A DNA stretch of 64,000 bases from Pseudacidovorax intermedius (GTDB lineage Bacteria > Pseudomonadota > Gammaproteobacteria > Burkholderiales > Burkholderiaceae_C). A program made the translations under genes and the position numbers. The stretch lies in NCBI RefSeq assembly GCF_003350475.1, contig NZ_QQAV01000007.1, positions 238,747 through 302,746 of the forward strand. Direction: 5' to 3'. This document shows, piece after piece, positions 43,630 to 51,873 of the stretch. Every line of letters starts with the position of its first letter. Position 1 is the first letter of the stretch. The notes beneath the pieces were generated by a model. The model saw only the letters and a list, made by a program, of their open reading frames with translations. It was not told the origin of the DNA and searched no databases.

Positions 43630-44480
43630 GCCAGGGCCTCCTGCCTGGACACTTCATCCAGGCACTGCTGCGCCTGGGTGCGCTCGGCCATCAGGTCGGC
43701 GAAGGCGGGCACGTCGCCGTCGCGCTCCAGCAGCACGGGCCGTGGTCCATGCCGACCCAGAAAGTGCCGGAGCAGGCCCCACACTTCGGGCGCCACGGCG
43801 CGGTCGTGGGTGTCCACGAGCAGGGCTTCGCCATGCACCGGGTCGGGCGAATGGCCGGCGATGTGCAGCTCCATCACCGCCTCGGCGGGAAAGTCGTCGA
43901 GGTAGGCCTGCGCGTACTGGCCCAGGTTGCGGCAGGACACGTGCACGTTGTTCACGTCCAGCAGCAGGCCACACCCGGTGCGCGCCACCAGTTCGGCGAG
44001 GAAGTCGGTCTCGGCCCAGGTGTGGCCGTCCAGGTGCAGATAGTGCGAAGGGTTCTCGATGGCCAGGCGCCGGCCCAGTGCCTGCTGCGCCCGGTCCACG
44101 CGCTCGGCGATGCGTGCGAGCGAGGCATCGGTGCGCAGCACGGGCAGCAGGTCGGGCAGGTAGCGGCCGCCCGCGCGCGACCAGGCCAGGTGCTCGGAGA
44201 CCCGCACCGGCCGCAACCGATCCACCAGCGCGCGCAGGCGCCGCAGGTGCGCAGCGTCGAGCGGGTCGCTTCCGCCCAGCGACATCGCCACGCCATGCAG
44301 CGACAGCGGATGCCGCGCGGCGATGCGCTCGAGCCAAGCCAGGCGCGGGCCGCCATCGACCATGTAGTTCTCGGGATGCACCTCGAACCACAGGCCTTCG
44401 GCATCGGCGGTGAGCGCCTCGTCGAAATGCTGTGGTTTGAGGCCCAGGCCCGCGCCGGGCTGCGATGGCGGTTGCGGCAT
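43626..44480 (-). CDS. bufB: BufB, DUF692 multinuclear non-heme iron oxidase (MNIO)
   Basis: A 284-residue TIM-barrel enzyme. Likely iron ligands are His62 (LSLHGVAMSLGG), Glu96/His97 (VSEHLAWS), Glu142 (AIENPSHY), Asp175/Asn177/His180 (LLLDVNNVHVS), Glu204/His206/His210 (ELHIAGH) and Asp223/His225 (LVDTHDRAV). All expected positions are present. In the bufferin pathway this enzyme oxidises cysteines of the BufA peptide to thiooxazole rings that bind copper. It lies 18 bp after bufA1 and overlaps bufC by 4 bp. Confidence 0.93.
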   Translation of the reverse strand: MPQPPSQPGAGLGLKPQHFDEALTADAEGLWFEVHPENYMVDGGPRLAWLERIAARHPLSLHGVAMSLGGSDPLDAAHLRRLRALVDRLRPVRVSEHLAWSRAGGRYLPDLLPVLRTDASLARIAERVDRAQQALGRRLAIENPSHYLHLDGHTWAETDFLAELVARTGCGLLLDVNNVHVSCRNLGQYAQAYLDDFPAEAVMELHIAGHSPDPVHGEALLVDTHDRAVAPEVWGLLRHFLGRHGPRPVLLERDGDVPAFADLMAERTQAQQCLDEVSRQEALA

Positions 44481-44498
44481 GGCGATGCGGTCCGGCGA

Positions 44499-44789
44499 TC
44501 AGGACTTCATCGGCGTCAGCGAGCCCATGCCCTTGGGCGTCTTCATGCTGGTGCAGGTGCCGGCCGGCACGTTCTTCCAGGCGTTGGCCTGGTAGTCGAC
44601 CTTGGAGGTGCCGGCGCAGGTGGTGCCAGGGCCGGCGGCGCAGTCGTTCTTGCCGGCGAGGGCGACGCCGTAGCACTTCTCCATCTTGGCCATGTTGTCG
44701 GCGGGCTTGCTGTCCTGCGCATGGGCGATGCCACCGGCCAGGGCGGCGAGCAGGAAGGCGGTGGAGGCGAGGGGGCGGGTCGAGGTCAT
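44499..44789 (-). CDS. bufA1: BufA1, DUF2282 bufferin-type precursor peptide
   Basis: A 96-residue periplasmic peptide with an intact signal peptide (1-24, [12 protein letters not shown]). The mature part has four cysteines at 39, 50, 58 and 79, in [27 protein letters not shown] and WKNVPAGTC, the family pattern. Bufferins bind Cu(I) after modification of cysteines by BufB and buffer copper in the periplasm. The promoter-proximal gene of bufA1-bufB-bufC-doxX, it is divergent from an ECF sigma/NrsF pair with a SigF-type promoter-like site 70-95 bp upstream. Confidence 0.93.
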   Translation of the reverse strand: MTSTRPLASTAFLLAALAGGIAHAQDSKPADNMAKMEKCYGVALAGKNDCAAGPGTTCAGTSKVDYQANAWKNVPAGTCTSMKTPKGMGSLTPMKS

Positions 44790-44857
44790 GGTGAAGGCTC
44801 CTGATGAAAGGGTGGAAGGTCGGAATCGGCACCGCCATCGCGGCGACCGTCTGCTAG

Positions 44858-44883
44858 TTCCGCCCCGGCGCGGCGGCCGTTAC
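44858..44883 (-). promoter_or_regulatory. Putative SigF-type ECF promoter of the bufA1 operon
   Basis: Minus strand: GTAACG (-35, 44883-44878), 16-nt spacer, GGAA (-10, 44861-44858). It differs by one base in each box from GTAACC-N16-CGAA, the motif I recall being reported for Caulobacter SigF. It predicts a leader of about 60 nt before bufA1. Confidence 0.55.
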
Positions 44884-44926
44884 GCGGCGGCACAATCGCC
44901 GACAAAAAAATAAAAGCGCCGCGCCT

Positions 44927-44952
44927 GTAACCCGCAGGCCCGCCGAGGCGAA
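44927..44952 (+). promoter_or_regulatory. Putative SigF-type ECF promoter of the sigma factor gene
   Basis: GTAACC (44927-44932), exactly 16 nt, then CGAA (44949-44952): an exact match to the motif I recall for Caulobacter SigF. It stands 20 bp before the sigma factor ATG and would make the gene autoregulated. Confidence 0.68.
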
Positions 44953-44971
44953 TGGAAAGAGGCCTGTCCGA

Positions 44972-45529
44972 ATGAGTACCGCCGAAGCCCATCTGCGCAC
45001 GCTGTTCCTTCGGGGACTCGATGGCGATGCAGCCGCCTACCGCCAGTTCCTGTCCGAGCTGGCGGCTCACCTGCGCGCCTTTCTGCGTCGGCGCCTGTTC
45101 GGCTGGCCCGACGACGTCGAGGACCTGGTCCAGGAGTGCCTTCTTGCCATGCACAACCAGCGACACACCTACCTGCGCGACCATCCGGTGACGGCCTGGG
45201 CGCATGCCATCGCGCGCCACAAGCTGATCGACCACCTGCGCCAGAAATCCTCGCGCGAGGCGCTGCACGAGCCGCTGGACGACGCGCTCGAACTGGTGGC
45301 CGACTCGGACACCGACGCGCAGGAGGCGCGCCGCGACCTGCTGGTGCTGCTGGAGACGCTGCCCGACCGCCATCGCCTCCCCATCGTGCACACCAAGCTG
45401 CAGGGCCTGTCGGTGGCCGAGACGGCGCAACTGACCGGCATGTCCGAATCGGCCGTGAAGGTGGGCGTGCACCGCGGCCTCAAGGCCCTGGCCGCCCGGC
45501 TCGGCATCGACAAGGAGGCCGCCGCATGA
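44972..45529 (+). CDS. sigF: ECF RNA polymerase sigma factor (SigF/NrsF type)
   Basis: A 185-residue ECF sigma factor. Region 2 spans about 20-95 with [23 protein letters not shown] and [18 protein letters not shown]. Region 4 spans about 120-180 with [23 protein letters not shown] and [17 protein letters not shown]. The last bases overlap the next gene as ATGA, which encodes a DUF1109/NrsF membrane protein; that pairing defines SigF-type systems responding to metals such as copper. Divergent from bufA1, it is the likely activator of the bufferin operon. Confidence 0.92.
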   Translation: MSTAEAHLRTLFLRGLDGDAAAYRQFLSELAAHLRAFLRRRLFGWPDDVEDLVQECLLAMHNQRHTYLRDHPVTAWAHAIARHKLIDHLRQKSSREALHEPLDDALELVADSDTDAQEARRDLLVLLETLPDRHRLPIVHTKLQGLSVAETAQLTGMSESAVKVGVHRGLKALAARLGIDKEAAA

Positions 45530-46167
45530 AGACCGATGACCTAGTGACCCTGCTGGCGCAGGACGCGGCGCCGGTGCCCGCGGCGGCCGCCTCGCGCCGC
45601 CTGTGGCTGGCGCTGGTCTGCAGCCTGCCGCTGTCGCTGCTGATCATGCAGGCAGGCTACGGCATGCGCGGCGACCTGTGGCGCGTGATGGCGCTGCCCA
45701 TGCTGTGGGTCAAGCTGGCCGTGTCGCTGTGCGTGGCGGCGGCCGGGCTGCTGATGGTGCGGCGCCTGGCCAGTCCGGGCGTGGGGCCCGGCCGCGCCGG
45801 CTGGCTGGCCGTGGTGGCGGTCGGGCTGCTGTGGGCGCTGGCCGTGTGGCGCTGGATCGACATGCCGCAGACCGTGCGCATGCCGGCCCTGATGGGCCAG
45901 ACCTGGCGCACCTGCGTGGTCAATATCGGCCTGATCGGGCTGCCGGTGTTCGTGGCCGCCTTCTGGATGCTGCGCGGTATGGCCGCCACGCGGCCGCGCC
46001 GCGCGGGGGCCGCGGCCGGCCTGCTGGCGGGCGGCGCGGGCGCCACGGTGTACGCGCTGCACTGCCCGGAGCTGACGGCGCCTTTTCTGGCCACCTGGTA
46101 CGTGCTCGGGATGCTGCTGCCGGTGGCCGCCGGGGCCGTGCTGGGGCCGCGGCTGCTGCGCTGGTGA
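45526..46167 (+). CDS. nrsF: NrsF-type membrane anti-sigma factor (DUF1109)
   Basis: A 213-residue inner-membrane protein with a short cytoplasmic N-terminus ([18 protein letters not shown]) that would hold the sigma factor. About six hydrophobic segments follow, including [32 protein letters not shown] and [19 protein letters not shown]. Two cysteines at WRTCVVNI and ALHCPEL lie where the family has conserved metal- or redox-sensing cysteines. It overlaps the sigma factor stop (ATGA). It converges on the LysR gene at 46171 with a 3-bp gap. Confidence 0.9.
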   Translation: MKTDDLVTLLAQDAAPVPAAAASRRLWLALVCSLPLSLLIMQAGYGMRGDLWRVMALPMLWVKLAVSLCVAAAGLLMVRRLASPGVGPGRAGWLAVVAVGLLWALAVWRWIDMPQTVRMPALMGQTWRTCVVNIGLIGLPVFVAAFWMLRGMAATRPRRAGAAAGLLAGGAGATVYALHCPELTAPFLATWYVLGMLLPVAAGAVLGPRLLRW

Positions 46168-46170
46168 GCG

Positions 46171-47127
46171 TCAGACGAGCGTGACGCCCGCCCAGCGGCC
46201 GTCCTCGACCAGCGCGCGCACGCTGTCGCGTACCACGCCGCGCGCCGCCAGCACGGCGGGCGGCAGCTCCTCGTCGGACCGGCTGCACAGCAGGTTGACG
46301 CGGCGCGCAACCGGCGCGTCCAGCCGGGCATGGCGGAAGCGTCGGTCGGCATCCGGATAGCGGCCCAGCGCGGCCCAGGGTTGCAGCGTGGCGCCCAGGC
46401 CGGCATCCACGGCGGCCATGACCATGGCCAGCGAATCGACCTCCAGCACCACCCGCGGCGCGATGCCGGCGCGGTCGAAGGCAGCGTCGATGGCGCTGCG
46501 CAGCCCGTGGGGGCCGGTGGGCAGGATCAGTGGCTCGGTGCGCAGCGCCTCGATGTCCACCTGCGACGGCAGCGCGGGTTGGCCGATGGAGCGGATCAGG
46601 AACAGTGCTTCCTCCATCAGCGGCAGCACCTGCCAGCCGCGGCCCGCGCCGCCGGCCGGCTCGTGCAGCGCCAGCGCGTCGGGTCGGTGGCCGAAGAGGA
46701 TGGCGATGTCCAGCTCGCGGGCACGCAGCATCGCGGCCAGGTGGCCCGACATGCCCTCGACCATGTGCAGCCGAACCTCGGGGTAGCGCTCGCGCATGGC
46801 CTGCATCAGCGGCAGGCCCAGCAGCGCCGACGTGGTGGGTGCCAGGCCGATGCTCACGCTGCCCGACAGCCGGGCCTGCTGTGCCGAACGCACGGCCTGC
46901 TCCGCATGCCGCAGGGTGAGCTTGGCCTCGTGGAAGAAGGCGAGCCCCGCCTCGGTGGGCGTGACGCCCTGCGGCGTGCGCTGCAGCAGCCGCGTGGCCA
47001 GCTCGCCTTCAAGGCGCGAGACCTGCTGACTGAGCGCCGACTGCACCACGTCCAGCTCCAGGGCGGCGCGGCTCATCGAGCCGGCCTCGACGATGCGGAC
47101 GAAGTAACGCAGCTGGCGCAGTTCCAT
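46171..47127 (-). CDS. LysR-family regulator, probable TcuR
   Basis: A 318-residue LysR protein of the Nac/TcuR branch. The N-terminus is MELRQLRYFVRIVEAGSMSR, then VVQSALSQQVSRLEGELATRL. The effector domain starts near residue 92 (GSVSIGLAPTTSALLGLPLM). It is last in the minus-strand set tcuA-tcuB-Bug-lysR, 65 bp after the Bug gene. In Salmonella, TcuR activates the tricarballylate genes, so the same role is likely here. The gene symbol is left empty because the branch assignment is by eye. Confidence 0.88.
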   Translation of the reverse strand: MELRQLRYFVRIVEAGSMSRAALELDVVQSALSQQVSRLEGELATRLLQRTPQGVTPTEAGLAFFHEAKLTLRHAEQAVRSAQQARLSGSVSIGLAPTTSALLGLPLMQAMRERYPEVRLHMVEGMSGHLAAMLRARELDIAILFGHRPDALALHEPAGGAGRGWQVLPLMEEALFLIRSIGQPALPSQVDIEALRTEPLILPTGPHGLRSAIDAAFDRAGIAPRVVLEVDSLAMVMAAVDAGLGATLQPWAALGRYPDADRRFRHARLDAPVARRVNLLCSRSDEELPPAVLAARGVVRDSVRALVEDGRWAGVTLV

Positions 47128-47192
47128 GGCCCGCGATTGTCCTCAGCGCCCGGGCCGCCGTCGCCCGGTCATGCCAGGGGCCGCGCAGGCGC

Positions 47193-48188
47193 TCATTCCG
47201 CCGTCAGCTTGCGCGCCCGCGCGATGGCGCCCCACTGGTCGTATTCCTTGCGCATGAAGGCCGCGAACTCGGCCCGCGTGGTGGGCTGGGGCGTGAGCCC
47301 GTGCTTGGTGAGGGCCTCGCTCACCGCCGGGTCGTTCAGCACCTTGACGATCTCGCGGTTCCAGCCGTCGAGGATGGGCGCGGGCGTCTTGCCCGGCGCG
47401 ACGAAGGCATACCAGTTGAGCGCCTCGAAGCCCGGGTAGCCCGATTCCGCCATGGTCGGGATGTTGGGCAGGTAGGCCGGCCGCTTGAGGCTGGTGGTGG
47501 CCAGCGGGATCAGCGTGCCCGCCTCCACATGCGGCATGGCCGTGGGCGGCGCCGCGAAGTACGAGGCGATGCGCTCGCCCAGCAGGTCCTGCAGCGCGGG
47601 CGCGCCGCCCTTGTAGGGCACGTGCACCATGTTCACGCCGGCCCGCTGGTTGAACAGCTCGCCCGCCAGGTGCGAGGCCGAGCCCGCGCCGGTCGACGCG
47701 AAGTCGATGCTCTTGCGCTTGGCGAGCGCGACGAATTCCTGCAGGTTGTGCACGCCCAGGCCCTTGTGCACCACCAGCACGTTGGGAAAGTACACGCCGC
47801 CCGAGACGGGCGCCAGGTCCTTGAAGGGGTCGTAGCTCAGCTTCATCAGGTGCGGCGCGATGGTCAGCGGCCCGACCGAGCCGAACAGCAGCACCGTGCC
47901 GTCGGTGCGCTGGCCGGCCACGTACTGGTGGGCGATGTTGCCGCCGGCACCGGCCTTGTTGTCCACGATGACGGGCTGCCCGATGTTCTCGGACAGCTTC
48001 TTGGCGATCAGCCGCGCGGCGGCGTCGGCCGCGCCGCCGGGGGCGAAGCCCACCACCAGCGTGACCGGCTTGCGGGGCGGGAAGTCCTGTGCCTGGGCGT
48101 CCCGTGCAAGGGCAGGCATCAGCGCGGCGGCGCCCAGCGCGGTGCAGGCCAAGCGCGCCAGAGCGTGGCGGCGTGTGGAAGCGGTCAT
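47193..48188 (-). CDS. Bug/TctC-family periplasmic solute-binding protein
   Basis: A 331-residue receptor. The signal peptide is MTASTRRHALARLACTALGA and the mature start is near AQAQDFPPRKPVTLVVGFAPGG. Further blocks are VIVDNKAGAGGNIAHQYVA, VPYKGGAPALQDLLGERIASY and the late NDPAVSEALTKHGL. The RR pair suggests possible Tat export. GGAGACAC precedes the ATG. It sits between tcuB and the lysR gene, where enterobacterial tcu operons have the permease gene tcuC. It is a plausible tricarballylate/citrate receptor. Confidence 0.93.
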   Translation of the reverse strand: MTASTRRHALARLACTALGAAALMPALARDAQAQDFPPRKPVTLVVGFAPGGAADAAARLIAKKLSENIGQPVIVDNKAGAGGNIAHQYVAGQRTDGTVLLFGSVGPLTIAPHLMKLSYDPFKDLAPVSGGVYFPNVLVVHKGLGVHNLQEFVALAKRKSIDFASTGAGSASHLAGELFNQRAGVNMVHVPYKGGAPALQDLLGERIASYFAAPPTAMPHVEAGTLIPLATTSLKRPAYLPNIPTMAESGYPGFEALNWYAFVAPGKTPAPILDGWNREIVKVLNDPAVSEALTKHGLTPQPTTRAEFAAFMRKEYDQWGAIARARKLTAE

Positions 48189-48225
48189 CGTGTCTCCGTA
48201 CAAGGATCTGGAAGGAACATTGAAT

Positions 48226-49413
48226 TCACTCGCCGCCGGCACCGACGGGGTTGGGCAGCCGCTTTTCGACGGCGTAGCGCAGCAGCGCGGCGCTGCGGAA
48301 GATGCCGTGGGCGAACTTGCCGTAGGGCAGGGTGGCGAACAGCGCCATCACCGCACCCAGGTGCAGGCACAAGGTCAGCGGCATGGCGGCGCTGCCGCGG
48401 GCCAGCCACAGCGCGAGGCCGCTGGCGCTGGTGAGGAACAGCAGCGCGATGAAGCCGCGGTCCATCGGCCGCTGGGCCGCATCGCCGTGGAGGGAATGGC
48501 GCCGCAGGTGCAGCCAGCCCAGTCCGGCGCTGCCGACCATCAGCATCACGCCGCCGACGGCACCCAGCAGCTTCGGCAGGCTGGGCAGGTCGTAGGGCGC
48601 GGGCAGGCCCAGCGCATAGTGGTACAGCGTGGCCACGGCCGTGGCCGCGAAGCACAGCAGGAAGCCGTAGAAGGTGAGGTGGTGGAAGCGCCGCCGCGCC
48701 AGGGTCGGGCCATCGTCGGCTTCGTGACAGCCCTGGCCGTGGCCACCGTCCAGGTAGCGCAATTGCGCGATGTCCGCCGCGGCCTCGGCACCGGCCGGGC
48801 CGCTCACGGCCACTGCGCCGGTCACCGGCGTCACGGCCTGCCAGAAGCGGCGCACGCCCAGCGCCAGCGCCAGCACCGCGAACAGGAACACGGGCGCGAA
48901 CAGGCCCACTATCAGGTTGTGCGGAAACAGATCGTAGAAATGGCCGCCGGCCGGCACGGCCTGCCACAGCCCGCCCTTGAGCGCCACGGCCAGCGCCAGG
49001 AACAGCCCCAGTCCCCCTGCCAGCGCCACCGACAGCGTGAGGCCGTTGCGCTCGTACAGCCGGCCCAGCACGGGCGGCCAGGCGTAGTCCTGGTAGGTGC
49101 GGGCGCGCACCCGCGCCATGGCCTGCGGCACGTTGACCGCGAAGGCATGCGGTGGTGCGTACTGGCAGGCATGCAGGCAGGCGCCGCAGTTGTGGCAGAG
49201 GTTGGCCAGGTAGTGCACGTCGGCCGTCGGGAAGGCCAGCCGCCGCGTCATGGCCGGGAAGACGGCGCAGAAGCCTTCGCAGTAGCGGCAGGCATTGCAG
49301 ATCTGCAGCTGCCGGGCCACCTCGTCCTCGGCGGCGGTGGAGGCCGGCACCGGCACCACCTCGCCCAGCGCCAGCTGCCGGGCCTCCTTGACCATGGCAT
49401 CAAGCGCTTGCAT
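48226..49413 (-). CDS. tcuB: TcuB, tricarballylate electron-transfer protein (CitB family)
   Basis: A 395-residue membrane iron-sulfur protein. The N-terminal ferredoxin-like part has two four-cysteine clusters, [15 protein letters not shown] (about residues 39-53) and [17 protein letters not shown] (about 73-89). The C-terminal half has about six membrane segments with histidines that could bind haem (LYHYALG, HLTFYGF, GKFAHG). TcuB reoxidises the flavin of TcuA and passes electrons to the quinone pool. It overlaps the tcuA stop by 14 bp. Confidence 0.93.
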   Translation of the reverse strand: MQALDAMVKEARQLALGEVVPVPASTAAEDEVARQLQICNACRYCEGFCAVFPAMTRRLAFPTADVHYLANLCHNCGACLHACQYAPPHAFAVNVPQAMARVRARTYQDYAWPPVLGRLYERNGLTLSVALAGGLGLFLALAVALKGGLWQAVPAGGHFYDLFPHNLIVGLFAPVFLFAVLALALGVRRFWQAVTPVTGAVAVSGPAGAEAAADIAQLRYLDGGHGQGCHEADDGPTLARRRFHHLTFYGFLLCFAATAVATLYHYALGLPAPYDLPSLPKLLGAVGGVMLMVGSAGLGWLHLRRHSLHGDAAQRPMDRGFIALLFLTSASGLALWLARGSAAMPLTLCLHLGAVMALFATLPYGKFAHGIFRSAALLRYAVEKRLPNPVGAGGE

Positions 49414-50857
49414 GGGTGTCTCTTTCCTTGTCGTCGGCGATCACGTTCGCCAGGGTGCGTGGCGGCTGCTGCCGGGCGGCGCGGGCGGCGTTCTGGCCGG
49501 CGATGCGGCCGAAGGCCGTGCCGATGCTCATGCCCACGCCCGCGGTGTAGCCCTTGCCCAACACGTTGCCGGCCATCATTTCACCGGCCACGAAGAGGTT
49601 GGCGCTCGGCACGCCGCCGAAGCGCACCGCCGCGGTGTCGTCGGTGCGCAGGCCCAGGTAGGTGAAGGTCACGCCCGGCCGCACGGCATAGCCGTAGAAC
49701 GGCGCCTGCACGATGGGCCGGGCCCAGTGCGTCTTGGCGGGTGTCAGGCCCTCGGTACGGCAGTCGTCCAGCACGGTGTGGTCGAAGCGGCCCCCGCGGC
49801 AGGCGGCGTTGTAGGCCTGCAGCGTGCGCATGAAGGCCTCGACCGGCAGGCCCAGCTGGGCGGCCAGCTCGGGCAGGCTGTCGGCCTTCATGCCCGGGAA
49901 CACCGGCGGCATGAAGCGGCCGATGGCCTGGCTGTCGATGATCGAGTAGCCGATCTGCCCCGGCTGCATGGCCACCAGCCGGCCCCAGATGGCATAGCGC
50001 TTGGGCCAGAAGTCCTCGCCCTCGTCGTAGAAGCGCTCGCCCTGGCGGTTGACCACCACGCCCAGCGACACGCAGTCGATGCGGGTGCAGATGCCGCCGT
50101 CGTACAGCGGTGCACGGGCGTCGATGGCCACCATGTGGGCCTGGGTCGGGTCGCCGATGCGGTCGGCGCCCTGCGCGTCCAGCAGGTGACGCAGCAGCAC
50201 GCCCTGGTTGTAGGCCGTGCCGCGGATCAGGAAGTTGTCTGAGGGGAATTCACCGCGCGCATTGCGGCCCCAGGCCTCGCGCAGCCAGTCGCGGTTCGAT
50301 TCGAAGCCGCCCGCCGCGAGCACGCAGCTGCGGGCGGCGATGCGTTCGCCCGCTGCCGTGTGGGCGGCCACGAATCGGCCGTCCTCGATCTCCAGCTGCG
50401 CAACCGGTGCTTCGTAGCGCACCTGCACGCCCAGGGCCTCGGCGCTGCGGTAGTAGGCATTGACCAGCGCCTTGCCGCCGCCCATGAAGAAGGCGTTGGT
50501 GCGCGCCACATGCAACGCGCCCGACAGCGGCGGCTGGAAGTGCACGCCGTGCCGGCGCATCCAGGGCCGGCAGTGGCCCGAATGGCGGATGGTCAGCCGC
50601 GCCAGCGGCTCCTGCGTCTGCCCGCCGGTGACCTTGAGCAGGTCTTGCCAGAACTCCTCTTCCGGGTAGGCGTCGACCAGCACGTCCTGCGGCGCATCGT
50701 GCATGCAGCGCAGGTTGCGGGTGTGGGCTGAGTTGCCGCCGCGCCAGGCACGGGGCGCGGCCTCCAGCAGCAGCACGCTGGCGCCGGCCTCGCGCGCCAT
50801 CAGCGCGGCGCACAGCGCGGCATTGCCGCCGCCGATGACGAGCACGTCGGGTTGCAT
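49400..50857 (-). CDS. tcuA: TcuA, FAD-dependent tricarballylate dehydrogenase
   Basis: A 485-residue flavoprotein of the fumarate-reductase/succinate-dehydrogenase flavoprotein family. Features are [21 protein letters not shown] (N-terminal FAD site), [13 protein letters not shown], the substrate-domain block [23 protein letters not shown] (in parts), and the C-terminal [18 protein letters not shown] with [19 protein letters not shown]. It converts tricarballylate to cis-aconitate together with TcuB. Length and order with tcuB are as in Salmonella. The 157-bp gap upstream (50858-51014) shows no clear operator. Confidence 0.93.
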   Translation of the reverse strand: MQPDVLVIGGGNAALCAALMAREAGASVLLLEAAPRAWRGGNSAHTRNLRCMHDAPQDVLVDAYPEEEFWQDLLKVTGGQTQEPLARLTIRHSGHCRPWMRRHGVHFQPPLSGALHVARTNAFFMGGGKALVNAYYRSAEALGVQVRYEAPVAQLEIEDGRFVAAHTAAGERIAARSCVLAAGGFESNRDWLREAWGRNARGEFPSDNFLIRGTAYNQGVLLRHLLDAQGADRIGDPTQAHMVAIDARAPLYDGGICTRIDCVSLGVVVNRQGERFYDEGEDFWPKRYAIWGRLVAMQPGQIGYSIIDSQAIGRFMPPVFPGMKADSLPELAAQLGLPVEAFMRTLQAYNAACRGGRFDHTVLDDCRTEGLTPAKTHWARPIVQAPFYGYAVRPGVTFTYLGLRTDDTAAVRFGGVPSANLFVAGEMMAGNVLGKGYTAGVGMSIGTAFGRIAGQNAARAARQQPPRTLANVIADDKERDTHASA

Positions 50858-51014
50858 CGTGGGACTGTCTCTTCCTTGGGGTGGTCTCGCCGGCCGCGAG
50901 GGCGGGCCGGACGAGGCGCACTTTAGGAAGCCGGAAGTCCGCGGTGCAGGGGGGCGCAGTCATGGGGGTATCACGCGGCGAGATGACCGCTTGCCCCGTC
51001 GCATGACGGCGTTC

Positions 51015-51803
51015 TCAGCGCTGGGCGCCCACCAGCGCCAGCACCCGCAGCGGGCTGCCCGAGCCACCCTCGATCTTCAGGGGCGCGGCCAGCACGATGG
51101 CGCCCTGGGGCGGCAACTGGTCGAGGTTCTTCAGGCACTGCAGGCCGTACTTGTTGGCGCCATGCATGAGCGTGTGGCAAGGGTAGGCCACCGGCCAGGC
51201 ATAGGACTGACCGGCGTCGGTGTTGATGGTCTCGACGCCGAAGCCGCGCACGTTGCGCTCGCCGATCAGCCATTCGACGGCCTCCTGCGTGGGGCCGGGC
51301 GTGTGGGCGCCGTCCTCGCGCATGTTGACGAAGGCGGCGGGGTCGTCGATGCGCTTCGACCAGTCGGTGCGCAGCAGCACCCAGGCGCCGGTCGGGATGC
51401 GGCCGTGGGTCTCTTCCCAGGCGCGCAGGAAGTCCACGGTGAGCAGCCAGTCGGGGTTGTTGGCCACCGGGGCGCTGGCGTCGATCACGCAGGCCGGGCC
51501 GATGAACACGCTGGGGTCGATGGTGTCCACCGTGTTGGCCGGATGGTCCTTGCCGGTGATCCAGTGGGCGGGCGCGTCGAAGTGCGTGCCGGTGTGCTCG
51601 CCGCAGGAGAAGTTGTTCCAGTACCAGCCGGGGCCGGCCTCGTCGTACTGCGAGATGCGCTCCATCTTGAAGGCCCACACCTGGCCGAACTGGGGCGGCA
51701 GCTGCAGGGCCGGGAAGCGGGGCGACAGGGTCTGCGTCAGGTCGACGATGCGCAGGGCGCCGGTGGCGATGTCCTGGGCGAACTGGGCGAGGGAGGCGGT
51801 CAT
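51015..51803 (-). CDS. Cyclase-family metal hydrolase (isatin hydrolase / kynurenine formamidase type)
   Basis: A 262-residue protein with the family metal motif HTGTHFDAPAHW (about residues 71-82), plus FSCGEHTG upstream and late blocks GVETINTDAGQ and HTLMHGANKYGLQCLKNLDQLPP (in parts). At 262 residues it is nearer to isatin hydrolases (about 260) than to KynB (about 210). The start MTASLAQFAQDIA is used because upstream sequence in frame is unrelated. Near a StyA/indole-monooxygenase-like gene and the 2-aminobenzoyl-CoA operon, opening isatin to isatinate is an attractive inference. Formamidase activity, giving anthranilate from the kynurenine route, is the alternative. Confidence 0.88.
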   Translation of the reverse strand: MTASLAQFAQDIATGALRIVDLTQTLSPRFPALQLPPQFGQVWAFKMERISQYDEAGPGWYWNNFSCGEHTGTHFDAPAHWITGKDHPANTVDTIDPSVFIGPACVIDASAPVANNPDWLLTVDFLRAWEETHGRIPTGAWVLLRTDWSKRIDDPAAFVNMREDGAHTPGPTQEAVEWLIGERNVRGFGVETINTDAGQSYAWPVAYPCHTLMHGANKYGLQCLKNLDQLPPQGAIVLAAPLKIEGGSGSPLRVLALVGAQR

Positions 51804-51873
51804 GGTCGTGGGCTCCGTGGGAAGAGTGCGAGCAGGGAAGCGATGAAGAGGGAAGGGGCTGCGGATGCAGTCG

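Noticed and set aside
44786..45472. Minus-strand open frame opposite the sigma factor gene
   Set aside because: It is an antisense shadow rich in His/Gln/Arg, and it would cross both promoter-like sites of the divergon.
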